A stretch of DNA of 64,000 nt from assembly GCF_025150085.1 (NCBI RefSeq), contig NZ_CP102280.1, forward strand, positions 15,001 to 79,000. The letters run 5' to 3'. The first letter of the stretch is position 1. The number at the start of each line of letters is the position of its first letter. A program made the translations under genes and the position numbers. The DNA comes from Dorea longicatena (GTDB taxonomy: Bacteria > Bacillota > Clostridia > Lachnospirales > Lachnospiraceae). Shown here piece by piece: positions 17,933 through 26,993 of this stretch. The notes beneath the pieces are model-generated. The model saw only the letters and a program-made list of their open reading frames with translations. It had not been told where the DNA came from and did no database searches.

Positions 17933-19288
17933 ATGCTTAAAAGAGAGATTTCGGAAAAATTAAAATTATGGAGAACTCAGAAAAATAAAAAGGCACTTTG
18001 TATTATAGGCGCAAGACAGATTGGAAAAACAACAATTATCAGAGAGTTTGCAAAACAAGAATATGAAAATTTTATAGAAATCAATTTCATATTAGATAAA
18101 GGTGCCGAAAAAATTTTTGAAGATAAATTGGATGCAGATACTATTATTGAGAACCTGACTGCTTTCAAGATGCAGAAGATGGAGCCGGGAAAGACATTGG
18201 TATTCCTGGATGAGATACAGGAATGCCCCAATGCAAGATGTGCAATCAAGTTCCTGGTTGAAGATGGACGGTTTGATTATATTGAATCCGGTTCACTTCT
18301 TGGTGTCAGGTATAAAGAAGTTCCTTCTTATGCGGTTGGATTTGAAGAGATTGTTTCTATGTATCCTATGAATTTCAGGGAATTTCTCCGGGCGAATGGA
18401 GTGCAGGATACAACATTTACTACATTACAGTTCTGCTATGAAAATCATAACGAAGTTCCAACAGTAATGCATGAAACATTGTTGAAACTTTTTGCAACTT
18501 ATATTGTTGTAGGTGGAATGCCGGATGTTGTCCAGACTTATGTAGATACGCATGATATCGGAAAGGTAGTTAGGCTTCAGAGAAATATTCTGGAATTATA
18601 CAGACAGGATATATCGAAGTATTCCGAAGGTGCGGAAAAAGTGAGGATTAAAGCCATCTTTGATAGTATTGCATCTCAATTGGATGATAAGAACAGACGG
18701 TTTATTTTAAACAGGATTGATGAAAATGGAAGAATGAATCGTTATGAGAATTCATTTATGTGGCTAAGTGATGCAGGTGTTGCTTTGCCATCTTATAATG
18801 TTACAGAACCACAGGCTCCGTTACAGCTTAATGAAAAGAGAAATCTGTTCAAATTATTTATGGGAGACACAGGTCTGCTCTGTGCTTCCTGCATGGAGAA
18901 CATTCAGTTTGAACTCTTACAGGGGAATATGGATGTGAATATGGGAAGTATATTGGAAAATGTATTTGCCCAGTCAATAAAAAGCGGTGGATTCTCATTG
19001 AATTATTTTGAGTCGAAAAAGTACGGAGAACTGGATTTTGTAATACAGAATGGATTGAAGATTGACCTTCTTGAGATAAAATCAGGAAATGATTATCAAA
19101 AGCATTCTGCTTTGAATAGAGTATCTGCAGTAGAAAACTGGAAGTTTGGAAGAAAAATTGTATTTTGCAAAGGGAATGTTGAGCAAAAAGAGGAAATTGA
19201 ATATTTCCCGTGGTATATGGTGATGTTTTATCAGAGAGAAAAAGAGCCGGAACATTATATTTATGAGGTAGATCTGTCGGATTTATAG
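17933..19288 (+). CDS. AAA-family ATPase with C-terminal DUF4143 domain
   Basis: 451 aa; AGGAGG 9 nt before the ATG. Walker A GARQIGKTT near residue 27, Walker B TLVFLDEIQ near 87-95, sensor-like SGSLLG near 119-124, and the DUF4143 C-terminal part with ESKKYGELDFVIQ...IDLLEIKSG (about 362-387), which has the D-x(n)-E-x-K spacing of PD-(D/E)XK nuclease folds. Such ATPases are common, mobile and mostly uncharacterised; links to toxin or defence functions have been proposed for relatives. It is a single gene closed by a terminator. The three-repeat array upstream is its only visible regulation. Confidence 0.85.
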   Translation: MLKREISEKLKLWRTQKNKKALCIIGARQIGKTTIIREFAKQEYENFIEINFILDKGAEKIFEDKLDADTIIENLTAFKMQKMEPGKTLVFLDEIQECPNARCAIKFLVEDGRFDYIESGSLLGVRYKEVPSYAVGFEEIVSMYPMNFREFLRANGVQDTTFTTLQFCYENHNEVPTVMHETLLKLFATYIVVGGMPDVVQTYVDTHDIGKVVRLQRNILELYRQDISKYSEGAEKVRIKAIFDSIASQLDDKNRRFILNRIDENGRMNRYENSFMWLSDAGVALPSYNVTEPQAPLQLNEKRNLFKLFMGDTGLLCASCMENIQFELLQGNMDVNMGSILENVFAQSIKSGGFSLNYFESKKYGELDFVIQNGLKIDLLEIKSGNDYQKHSALNRVSAVENWKFGRKIVFCKGNVEQKEEIEYFPWYMVMFYQREKEPEHYIYEVDLSDL

Positions 19289-19340
19289 CCAATGGGGACG
19301 GGGAAAATGGAATTTTCCCCGTCCCTGCTGGCTCTTTTTT
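19287..19340 (+). terminator. Terminator with GGGACGGGG palindrome
   Basis: GGGACGGGGAAAA (19295-19307) pairs with TTTTCCCCGTCCC (19313-19325), a 13-bp stem, extended outward by AGCCA/TGGCT, then CTTTTTT. Overlaps the ATPase stop codon. One of several GGGACGG-type palindromes in the window. Confidence 0.88.
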
Positions 19341-19344
19341 GTAT

Positions 19345-19388
19345 CGCCATGCGTTCGTAAGGTGCTGCCAGTAACAAGTCTTGCAGAT
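19345..19388 (+). repeat. Dispersed 45-bp repeat, copy 3
   Basis: CGCCATGCGTTCGTAAGG, then TGCTGCCAGTAACAAGTC and TTGCAGATTA, shared with copies at 3051 (minus strand), 7914 and 55417. It lies directly after a terminator. Confidence 0.62.
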
Positions 19389-19501
19389 TATCGTGAAATT
19401 AGATTGCCAAAACTGCTGACAGCAGATGTTTTTATCCCAAACTGGTAATTCGCTGGAATATTTCAAATATACAAAATTTAGAGATAGAAGCTGCAATGGT
19501 T

Positions 19502-19775
19502 ATGACGATCACCGAAATGAGAGAATTAAAAGAACAAAGCAGCAGAAGCGCTGGGAGCATATCAGGTAAAGAAGCAGGGGGAATATACATTAGAGGATTA
19601 CTATGCCCTGCCCGATGACCAGAGATATGAATTGATCGATGGCGTTTTATATGACATGGCAGCACCTGCCGTTACACATCAGGAGGTTGCTTTCGAGATT
19701 GCGGATGTGAAAAATCAGAAGGTAATTGTGTATGATCTGGGAGATGATTTTGGAGAAAATATGCTATACTGCTGA
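19502..19775 (+). pseudogene. Broken HTH-Uma2 (DUF820) nuclease gene
   Basis: An opening MTITEMRELKEQ looks like the start of an N-terminal HTH domain found fused to Uma2 in relatives. After a frame change, the typical Uma2 block follows: KQGEYTLEDYYALPDDQRYELI-DG, YDMAAPAVTHQEV, then a jump to the C-terminal word DVKNQKVIVYDL before a stop. The central catalytic part (normally about 80 residues) and most of the HTH are deleted. Uma2 proteins have a PD-(D/E)XK fold; this copy cannot be active. Confidence 0.75.
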
Positions 19776-19831
19776 TAGAAGTACTACGAAAAAAGTGGTA
19801 CAAAAACCAGAAATGAAATGGAGAAAAGCAT

Positions 19832-20632
19832 ATGAAATTAACAATATTAGGAACCGGAAATGCAACGGTAAGTGAATGTTATAATACTTGCTATGCAATC
19901 AGCGATGAAGGGAAACATTTCCTTGTAGATGCAGGCGGTGGCAACCGTATTCTGAAAGTATTAAAAGACACAGGAATCGACATGAATGATATCCACGATA
20001 TCTTCGTTACACATGAGCATGTAGACCACGTGCTTGGAATTATCTGGCTGGTGCGTATGATCGGACAGAGAATGAACCAGGGAAAATATGAAGGTGATCT
20101 TCGCATTTACTGCCATGAGGAGCTGGCAGAGAAGATTCAGGCAATCGCAAATATGACGATCCAGCAGAAGGTCTGTAAGCATATGGGGGAGCGAATCCAG
20201 TTTGATGTCGTGAAAGACGGAGACAGCAGAACGATTCTCGGATGTCCTGTGACATTCTTCGACATTGGTTCGACAAAGGCGAAACAGTTCGGATTCACCA
20301 TGCAGCTTAAGAGCGGTAAGAAATTCACCTGTGTTGGTGACGAGCCGTACAATGAGGTGGATTATAAATATGTGAAGGGCAGTGACTGGCTGCTTCATGA
20401 GGCATTCTGCCTGTTCGGTGAGGCGGATAAATTCAAGCCTTATGAGAAGCATCATAGTACAGTAAAAGAAGCATGCCAGCTTGCGGAAGAACTCGGTGTG
20501 CCGAATCTGTTGCTGTATCATACAGAAGAGACACATCTGGCGGAGAGAAAGAAGTTGTATACGGAGGAAGGACAGCAGTATTATCATGGCAATCTGTATG
20601 TGCCGGATGATCTGGAGACGTTTGAGATATAG
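19832..20632 (+). CDS. Metallo-beta-lactamase-fold hydrolase (RNase Z-like)
   Basis: 266 aa. N-terminal MKLTILGTGNATVSECYNTCY and LVDAGGGNRIL are typical of the RNase Z-like branch. The metal motif H61-E-H63-V-D65-H66 is intact, with further ligands likely in GSTKAKQFGF, CVGDEP (about 170-175) and LLLYHTEETH (about 226-236). It lacks the long exosite arm of tRNase Z, so it is more probably a small-molecule esterase or phosphodiesterase. Substrate unknown. A ribosome-binding site is weakly visible (ATGGAGAAAAGC before the ATG). Monocistronic, closed by a strong hairpin. Confidence 0.85.
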   Translation: MKLTILGTGNATVSECYNTCYAISDEGKHFLVDAGGGNRILKVLKDTGIDMNDIHDIFVTHEHVDHVLGIIWLVRMIGQRMNQGKYEGDLRIYCHEELAEKIQAIANMTIQQKVCKHMGERIQFDVVKDGDSRTILGCPVTFFDIGSTKAKQFGFTMQLKSGKKFTCVGDEPYNEVDYKYVKGSDWLLHEAFCLFGEADKFKPYEKHHSTVKEACQLAEELGVPNLLLYHTEETHLAERKKLYTEEGQQYYHGNLYVPDDLETFEI

Positions 20633-20666
20633 AAAAGCAAAAGAAAATAAAAATAGATTAGAATGT

Positions 20667-20696
20667 AAGAAAACCTGCCGACGGGCAGGTTTTCTT
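20667..20696. terminator. Bidirectional terminator
   Basis: Perfect 13-bp stem AAGAAAACCTGCC/GGCAGGTTTTCTT with a 4-nt loop. A and T flanks allow use in both directions, between the convergent hydrolase and Cys-cluster genes. Confidence 0.88.
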
Positions 20697-20753
20697 GCGT
20701 TCATTTTTGATCCGGAAGGGACAATAAAAAAGTCAAAAACCCTGTCCCCATGG

Positions 20754-21713
20754 CTAAAAAAGATCGAGCATATTATCCAGATAAATCTCTTCCCTGACAT
20801 GCAGTTGATATTCCGGCTTCGTCATATAATAAAGCAGAAATTCAAGAATCAGCGCACTTCCAAGCCCGCGTCCTTCAATCTTAAAATTAGAAAATCCCAT
20901 TGGCATGTAAATATTCTGTATATCATCCACACTGATGAATCCGGGATTTTCCATTGCCTTGGAAAAGCGGTAACCGTTACCGCCATCCGGCGAAGCACAG
21001 TGAAACTCCGGGGCAGGATTTCCGAGATTCTTCCGGCTGACGGATTCATAACAAGTCTTTCTGTCCTTACAGCCGAACCAGCAGCATTCATTGCATAAGA
21101 ATTCTACTTTATCTTTCTGGTGCTGCGACATCAGGTCTAATTTATCGAATACTTTGTTTAACCGGAAGTCCGGTACAATATAACGGAAATCTTCTCGGTT
21201 TATTTCAGTTAAAAAATCCTGAAAATCTGTCAGAACTTTTGTGGTTGAAGAGATAAGGTAGAGATCAGGATAATTTTTTTGTAAATAGTTTAATAAAAGC
21301 TCGGAGTGCACGATCACGCCATTCTGGAGTTGATCTGTATGTGGTGAATTATCAGCATCAGAGGCGTGTTCGAACATTTTACAAAGCTCGTTACATTTCT
21401 TATCTGTAAGATGTTCTTCCCGTAGCAACGAATTACTGAACGTCAGCCGGGCCGAGATGCCGTATTCCCGCACCAGATCAAGCACGTCTTCCGGATCAGA
21501 ATATCCAAATGAAGTACGCCCGCCGCCCCAGATACAATCCGAAGGAGCGCCATAGATCGAGCCAATCTCACACCAGTCGTAAAAATATTCCCTGTGTTTC
21601 CGGAATAATGGAAGGAATATGCGGTACAATTCGTAAAATTCAAACAGGCCTGGGAGGTGGTAAAAGGCAGTAGGATTATTATTTTGAATATTTGCTGTAG
21701 TTGCTGTATTCAT
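20754..21713 (-). CDS. Conserved protein with Cys cluster, U32-peptidase-like pattern
   Basis: 319 aa, no signal peptide or TM. A barrel-like N-terminal half (YGISARLTFSNSLL; NGVIVHSELLLNYLQKNYPDLYLISSTTKVL; YIVPDFRLN) and a tight cluster CNECCWFGCKDRKTC (about 208-222) recall the U32/collagenase-like proteins, where four Cys can hold an iron-sulfur cluster. The similarity is by pattern only. AGAGGT lies 7 nt before the ATG. It stands alone between a terminator and a gap of about 300 nt. Function not assigned. Confidence 0.6.
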   Translation of the reverse strand: MNTATTANIQNNNPTAFYHLPGLFEFYELYRIFLPLFRKHREYFYDWCEIGSIYGAPSDCIWGGGRTSFGYSDPEDVLDLVREYGISARLTFSNSLLREEHLTDKKCNELCKMFEHASDADNSPHTDQLQNGVIVHSELLLNYLQKNYPDLYLISSTTKVLTDFQDFLTEINREDFRYIVPDFRLNKVFDKLDLMSQHQKDKVEFLCNECCWFGCKDRKTCYESVSRKNLGNPAPEFHCASPDGGNGYRFSKAMENPGFISVDDIQNIYMPMGFSNFKIEGRGLGSALILEFLLYYMTKPEYQLHVREEIYLDNMLDLF

Positions 21714-21755
21714 GTGGTTACCTCTGGAAAATTTTCTATGGTTAATGATAACACA

Positions 21756-21860
21756 TTATCCCGGCAGTGAACACGTATATTTCCGCATATGATACACCAC
21801 ATATACTGCAATCACAAGTTCCGTAAGCGGCATTGCGGACCACAGACTTCCGGGCAGGCA
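21756..21860 (-). pseudogene. Possible MATE-transporter C-terminal remnant
   Basis: The minus strand encodes GSLWSAMPLTELVIAVYVV then YHMRKYTCSLPG and a stop at 21756-21758. The W-AMP-TEL pattern followed by a hydrophobic helix and a basic end resembles the last TM of MATE efflux proteins. Nothing upstream continues the frame. The rest of the gap to 22010 holds AT-rich promoter sequence and one consensus DnaA box (TTATCCACA near 21918), with no other gene. Confidence 0.4.
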
Positions 21861-22010
21861 ATGTCCTTATAGCATATTTTTAATTTATGTCGAGGTTTTA
21901 CATGCATTTCACTTGCATTATCCACATACACGTGTATAATGAATCTTGTTCGGTATTTTTGAAAAAAAAGTATAGTAATAGAAAACTTTTGAAAATGTGG
22001 AGGTGAAAGC

Positions 22011-22544
22011 GTGGATATCGGAAAGAAGCTGAGGGAGCTTAGAAAGCAGAACGATCTGACATTGGAAGATCTGGCTTCGCGCAGTGAGCTTACGAAAGGA
22101 TTTCTGTCACAGGTGGAGCGTAACCTGACGGCACCGAGTATTGCGACACTGGAGGACATTCTGGAAGCACTTGGAAGTAACCTGTCGGAATTCTTTCATG
22201 AAGAGGAAGAAAAGCAGATCGTGTTCGGAACAGATGATTTCTTCGTTGATGAGAAAGAAGATTACCAGGTGGAATGGATCATTCCGAATGCGCAGAAGAA
22301 CCAGATGGAGCCGATTCTTATGACACTCTATCCGCATAAAAAGAGCCATATCCAGACCTCGTATACGGGCGAGGAATTTGGCTATGTACTGAAGGGAAAT
22401 ATTACGATTATGCGCGGCGGTAAAAAATATAAAGTGAAGGCGCATGAGACGTTTTATATGGATGGTGCGAAGAGTCATTATCTTTATAATCACGGTAACA
22501 GCCCGGCAAAGATATTGTGGATCACGACACCGCCGATTTTTTAA
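22011..22544 (+). CDS. XRE-cupin regulator, probably of polyamine uptake
   Basis: 177 aa from a GTG with GGAGGTG 7 nt upstream. HTH_3 domain at about 5-60 (IGKKLRELRKQNDLTLEDLASRSELTKGFLSQVERN) and a C-terminal cupin_2 at about 105-175 (EEFGYVLKGNITIMRGGKKYKVKAHETFYMDGAKSHYLYN). This PuuR-like layout is common next to potABCD. It stands 91 nt before potA on the same strand; polyamine binding to the cupin is inference from family and context. Confidence 0.9.
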   Translation: MDIGKKLRELRKQNDLTLEDLASRSELTKGFLSQVERNLTAPSIATLEDILEALGSNLSEFFHEEEEKQIVFGTDDFFVDEKEDYQVEWIIPNAQKNQMEPILMTLYPHKKSHIQTSYTGEEFGYVLKGNITIMRGGKKYKVKAHETFYMDGAKSHYLYNHGNSPAKILWITTPPIF

Positions 22545-22635
22545 AGAAAAGAGAAGTGCAGCTGCAAATGTAAGGAAGAATGAGGATTATGAAACGATAC
22601 CTTGCGGCTTTAAAATCTGAGAAGGGAGAGGAAAA

Positions 22636-24213
22636 ATGGAAGAGAAAAAACTAATTGAATTTCGCAACATTGTGAAAAGCTTTGACACCCAGGTTGTGTT
22701 AAAAGGAATCAATCTGGACATATATGAAAATGAATTCGTAACCCTGTTAGGACCAAGTGGATGTGGTAAGACTACACTGCTCCGAATCCTTGGAGGGTTC
22801 CTGGATGCGGACGAAGGAAAGGTGATCTTTGATAATGAAGATATCACCGACAAGCCGCCGTATGAACGAGAGCTGAATACCGTATTCCAGAAATATGCAT
22901 TATTCCCGCATCTGAGCGTATATGAAAATATTGCATTTGGATTAAAGCTTAAGAAAATGAGTAAAGATATCATCGACCAGAAAGTAATGAAGATGCTGAA
23001 ACTGATCGGTCTGGAAGGCTATGAGGATAAGAATACGACACTGCTTTCCGGCGGCCAGCAGCAGCGTGTGGCAATCGCGAGAGCGCTGGTCAATGAGCCG
23101 AAGGTACTGCTTCTGGATGAGCCGCTGGCGGCGCTGGATTTAAAGCTTCGTAAGGAAATGCAGTATGAGCTGAAGCGTATCCAGCAGGAGGTCGGTATTA
23201 CATTTATCTTCGTAACGCATGATCAGGAAGAAGCACTTACGATGTCGGATAAGATCGTCGTCATGCAGAAAGGTGAGATCCTTCAGATCGGAACCCCACA
23301 GGAGATCTACAATGAGCCGACGAACCGTTTCGTAGCAAACTTTATCGGAGAGAGCAACATCATTTCCGGAAGGATGATTGAGGATTATAAGGTTCGTTTT
23401 GATGATATTACATTCGACTGCGTGGATCATGGATTCAAGGAGAATGAGCCGGTGGATGTCGTGATCCGTCCGGAGGATATTGATATCGTGGATGTAAAAG
23501 ACGGAAAGATGACGGGAGAAGTCTTAAGTGTCCTGTTCAAGGGTGTGCACTATGAGATCATGGTAGAGACCGTTCCGGGAACGAGCGTTACGGTCAACAT
23601 GCGTGTCATCCGCAATCATGACGTAACCAGTGAAGACGGAAGCGAGAAGATCAGTGCCAACAACTTCTATGTAGACGTAGAAGATGTAGAGAATCTGGAT
23701 GATAAGGAAATCGTCGCACTGTCGAATGCACAGGCATGGGAGACAGAGACGGATGAGTACATTTCCATTGCAAATATTGAATATGAACTGGAAGCAAAAG
23801 AAGGACAGTATCCGGTTACATTCAGCACTTCAAACGGAACCAGCATCGAGAGAACCATTTTCGTAGTCAACCAGCCGTTCGTTAAGAATGAGAAGGCAAA
23901 TGAAGGTGTTATGGCGTTCAACTTCTTCAAGACGGTAGACGAGATCACAGAATCTCAGGCACTGGATACAGATCTTAAGACCTGGGCAAATGCACAGGGA
24001 TGGAAGCTGACGGATGAAGACCAGAGTGTGGACATCAGTGTAGACTATGATTTTGATCCGGAAGAAGTAACAGAAGGCGTGTATGAGATTACATTTTCCA
24101 CTACGGGACGTGAGTTCAAGATCCATACAACGGATTATTCGGAGGAAGGACAGGAGGTCGGCCTGACATTCTTCCCGGAAGATATCCACGTTATGCCGAA
24201 GGTGGTATTCTAA
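22636..24213 (+). CDS. potA: Spermidine/putrescine ABC transporter ATPase with inserted domain
   Basis: 525 aa, about 150-170 aa longer than usual PotA (350-380). Walker [10 protein letters not shown] at about 39-47, Q-loop, signature LLSGGQQQR near 135, Walker B VLLLDEP near 157-163, switch His in THDQEE. The TOBE domain starts normally ([19 protein letters not shown], from about 295) and ends normally ([18 protein letters not shown], about 505-522). Between them, from about 340 to 500, are two repeats with a similar end ([18 protein letters not shown] and [18 protein letters not shown]), which look like Ig-like beta modules. AGGAGA precedes the ATG. First of the pot genes, 1 nt from potB. 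Confidence 0.92.
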   Translation: MEEKKLIEFRNIVKSFDTQVVLKGINLDIYENEFVTLLGPSGCGKTTLLRILGGFLDADEGKVIFDNEDITDKPPYERELNTVFQKYALFPHLSVYENIAFGLKLKKMSKDIIDQKVMKMLKLIGLEGYEDKNTTLLSGGQQQRVAIARALVNEPKVLLLDEPLAALDLKLRKEMQYELKRIQQEVGITFIFVTHDQEEALTMSDKIVVMQKGEILQIGTPQEIYNEPTNRFVANFIGESNIISGRMIEDYKVRFDDITFDCVDHGFKENEPVDVVIRPEDIDIVDVKDGKMTGEVLSVLFKGVHYEIMVETVPGTSVTVNMRVIRNHDVTSEDGSEKISANNFYVDVEDVENLDDKEIVALSNAQAWETETDEYISIANIEYELEAKEGQYPVTFSTSNGTSIERTIFVVNQPFVKNEKANEGVMAFNFFKTVDEITESQALDTDLKTWANAQGWKLTDEDQSVDISVDYDFDPEEVTEGVYEITFSTTGREFKIHTTDYSEEGQEVGLTFFPEDIHVMPKVVF

Positions 24214-24214
24214 G

Positions 24215-25051
24215 ATGAAGAAATTTTCACAGTTAGCATTTCCGTATATCGTGTGGGCAATATTGATGTTAGTATTCCCGATGGTCCTGATCGCACTTTA
24301 TTCCGTGACAGATCAGGGAAACAGCATCTTATCGTTCACATTTACACTGGAACATTATGCCAAATTTTTTACCGACCCGGATTTCTTATTGATCCTCTGG
24401 CGTTCCATTGTAATTGCGGTGAAGACAACGGTGATCTGTCTGTTGCTGGGCTATCCGATTGCATATTATATTGCGCGCAGTGAGCAGAAGAAGCAGAATG
24501 CGCTGATCCTTGTGATCACGATCCCGATGTGGATCAACATGCTGGTAAGAACGTATGCATGGATCGGACTCTTAAGCGACGGCGGTCTGATCCAGAGAAT
24601 CCTACATATGGTGGGACTTGGAAAGGGATCACTTCTTTATACAGAAGGGGCAGTGCTTTTGGGAATGGTATATAACTTTCTGCCATTCATGATCCTGCAG
24701 ATCCAGACGTCACTTAGTAAGATGGACAATTCCTTGCTGGAAGCGAGTGCAGACCTTGGGGCAAGCCCGGCGCAGACATTTAAGCGTGTGACACTGCCGC
24801 TTTCCGTGCCGGGAATCATCAACGGGATTACGCTGGTATTTCTTCCGGCAGTCAGTTCTTTCTTCATACCGAAGCTGCTCGGCGGCGGTCAGTATTTCCT
24901 CATCGGAAATATGATCGAGAACCAGTTCATTACGGTCGGCGAGTGGAACTTCGGAAGTGCCATTTCCATGATCATGGCGGTCATCATGATGGTACTTATG
25001 ATGGTTGTCCGTAAGATCGAGATTCGTAACCAGGGCGGAAAGGGGGTATAA
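24215..25051 (+). CDS. potB: Spermidine/putrescine ABC permease
   Basis: 278 aa with six TM segments and the binding-protein-dependent transport loop LLEASADLGASPAQTFKRVTLPLSVPGI (the EAA motif that docks on PotA) near 170-200. Length typical of PotB. The start lies 1 nt after the potA stop; the Shine-Dalgarno site is inside the potA end. It works with PotA and the PotC part of the next gene to import polyamines. Confidence 0.94.
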   Translation: MKKFSQLAFPYIVWAILMLVFPMVLIALYSVTDQGNSILSFTFTLEHYAKFFTDPDFLLILWRSIVIAVKTTVICLLLGYPIAYYIARSEQKKQNALILVITIPMWINMLVRTYAWIGLLSDGGLIQRILHMVGLGKGSLLYTEGAVLLGMVYNFLPFMILQIQTSLSKMDNSLLEASADLGASPAQTFKRVTLPLSVPGIINGITLVFLPAVSSFFIPKLLGGGQYFLIGNMIENQFITVGEWNFGSAISMIMAVIMMVLMMVVRKIEIRNQGGKGV

Positions 25052-25056
25052 TCGTT

Positions 25057-26949
25057 ATGAATAAGGGAAAACGTCCAATTGGGAAGATCCTTATGATACT
25101 GTCGGTTGTATTCTTCTACCTTCCGATCCTGTACATGATTATATTCTCATTTAACGATGGAAAATCACTTACAAGCTTTACCGGATTTTCGCTGCGCTGG
25201 TATAAGCATATGCTGGAATCGGCAGATATGATGGATGCACTGTCGACGACATTCAGTATCGCGCTGCTTGCGACATTTATCTCAACAGTAGCGGGAACAA
25301 TTGCAGCGATCGGAGTCAGCAAGTCGAAGAAACTGATACGTGACCTGATGGAGCAGGCGAATAACCTGCCGATCATGAACCCGGAGATCGTAACTGCGAT
25401 CGGATTCATGTTATTATTCATCACATTCCATGTGGAAAAAGGATACGTTACCATGCTTCTGGCACATATTGCATTCTGTATACCGTATGTTATGTTATCG
25501 GTAATGCCGAAGATCAAGTCACTTGATCCGAACCTCGCAGATGCGGCGATGGACTTAGGTGCAACACCGTGGCAGGCACTGACAAAAGTTGTCGTGCCGC
25601 AGATCACGCCGGGAATCGTAGCCGGGGCGCTGATCGCATTTACCATGTCGGTGGATGATTTCATCATCTCTTACTTTGTAACCGGACGTGGTGTGAAGAA
25701 CTTAAGTATCATGGTGTATACAATGAGTAAACGTGTCAACCCGAGTATCAATGCAATCTCGACACTGGTGGTTGTGATCATCACGATCGTACTTGTGATC
25801 ATCAATGCTGCACCGGCACTTTTTGCAAAACGTGCGAAGAGAAACAGCATCGGCAGACGAAATGTACTGTTACCGGCAGTTGCGGTTGCGTGTGTACTGG
25901 CGATCGTAGCCGGAGTTGTGACATATAATAACAAGAAAGAGCCATTGCCATTCGAGGGGCAGACGCTTCGTATCTACAACTGGGGCGAGTATGTAGGTGA
26001 ACATATTATCCAGGATTTCCAGAAAGAGACAGGGGCAACGGTACTTCTTGAAAATTTTGATTCGAATGAACAGATGTATATTAAGGTTGCAAATGGAGAA
26101 GCTTACGACATTCTTGTACCAAGTGATTATATGATCCAGAGACTCATTTCCGAAGGATATTTACAGAAATTGGATAAGTCGAAACTGAACTGTATGGATA
26201 AATTATATGATGCGGTCAAAGGACTTCCGTATGATCCGGAGAATGAATATTCTGTTCCGTATTTCTGGGGAACAGTCGGAATCGTGTACGATAAGACAAA
26301 AGTCGACATCAAAGACCTGGAAAAAGAAGGCTATAACATTTTCCTGGATCAGAAATATAAAGGGGACATCTATCTGTATGACTCAGAGAGAGATTCCTTT
26401 ATGATGGCATTGAAGGCATTGGGATATTCGATGAATACGTCTGACGAAAGCCAGATCCAGGAAGCGTATAACTGGCTGGTTCAATGTGTACAGACCATGA
26501 AGCCGGAGATCGTTACCGATGAGATCATTGATAACATGGCACAGGGAAGGAAGGCACTTGGTCTGATCTATTCCGGAGATGCGACATATGTGATCAATGA
26601 GAATGAAAACATGGGATACTACCTACCGGAAGGCGGAACCAACCAGTGGTCCGACGCCATGGTCATTCCGAAGAATGCGAAGAATCCGGAACTTGCACAT
26701 GCATTTATCAATTATGCAAGTGATTATGACGGAGCTTATGACAATTCAAGTTATGTAGGTTATACATCGGCGAATAAGAAGGTTATGAAAGATCTGTATG
26801 GCAAGGGCGGAGAGTTCGAAGGAATTGATGCATATATACCAAGAACAGATAATAAGAATGATGAAGTCTTTGAGTATAATGAGGAGACGAAGAAAGAGAT
26901 CAGTAATCTTTGGAGTAAGGTGAAGATTGCGGCTAGTAATACGAATTAA
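25057..26949 (+). CDS. potCD: PotC-PotD fusion: permease plus tethered polyamine-binding protein
   Basis: 630 aa. Residues 1-270 are a PotC permease: TMs, EAA loop LADAAMDLGATPWQALTKVVVPQITPGI near 160-190, then FTMSVDDFIISYFVTG. Residues 270-300 are a linker and an extra TM (VLLPAVAVACVLAIVAGVVTY). From about 305 a PotD-type binding protein begins (LRIYNWGEYVGEHIIQDFQKETGATV; EAYDILVPSDYMIQRLI; VPYFWGTVGIVYD; GLIYSGDATYVI; MVIPKNAKNPELAHAFINY). The binding domain would face outward, anchored to its own permease. Fusions of this kind occur in Lachnospiraceae and other Firmicutes. No separate potD exists here. Confidence 0.93.
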   Translation: MNKGKRPIGKILMILSVVFFYLPILYMIIFSFNDGKSLTSFTGFSLRWYKHMLESADMMDALSTTFSIALLATFISTVAGTIAAIGVSKSKKLIRDLMEQANNLPIMNPEIVTAIGFMLLFITFHVEKGYVTMLLAHIAFCIPYVMLSVMPKIKSLDPNLADAAMDLGATPWQALTKVVVPQITPGIVAGALIAFTMSVDDFIISYFVTGRGVKNLSIMVYTMSKRVNPSINAISTLVVVIITIVLVIINAAPALFAKRAKRNSIGRRNVLLPAVAVACVLAIVAGVVTYNNKKEPLPFEGQTLRIYNWGEYVGEHIIQDFQKETGATVLLENFDSNEQMYIKVANGEAYDILVPSDYMIQRLISEGYLQKLDKSKLNCMDKLYDAVKGLPYDPENEYSVPYFWGTVGIVYDKTKVDIKDLEKEGYNIFLDQKYKGDIYLYDSERDSFMMALKALGYSMNTSDESQIQEAYNWLVQCVQTMKPEIVTDEIIDNMAQGRKALGLIYSGDATYVINENENMGYYLPEGGTNQWSDAMVIPKNAKNPELAHAFINYASDYDGAYDNSSYVGYTSANKKVMKDLYGKGGEFEGIDAYIPRTDNKNDEVFEYNEETKKEISNLWSKVKIAASNTN

Positions 26950-26950
26950 T

Positions 26951-26993
26951 AAAATGGGACGGGGGATTTTTAAAAATCCCCCGTCCCATTTTT
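26951..26993. terminator. Bidirectional terminator with GGGACGGGGG palindrome
   Basis: AAAATGGGACGGGGGATTTT pairs with AAAATCCCCCGTCCCATTTT, near-perfect and about 20 bp, with A and T flanks on both sides. It separates the convergent potCD and DUF885 genes. Confidence 0.93.

Noticed and set aside
18858..19496. 212-aa minus-strand frame opposite the DUF4143 ATPase
   Set aside because: Antisense shadow of a gene with clear Walker motifs; it also crosses a terminator.
20481..21098. 205-aa plus-strand frame across the hydrolase end and Cys-cluster gene
   Set aside because: It runs through the bidirectional terminator and two real genes; composition is noise-like.
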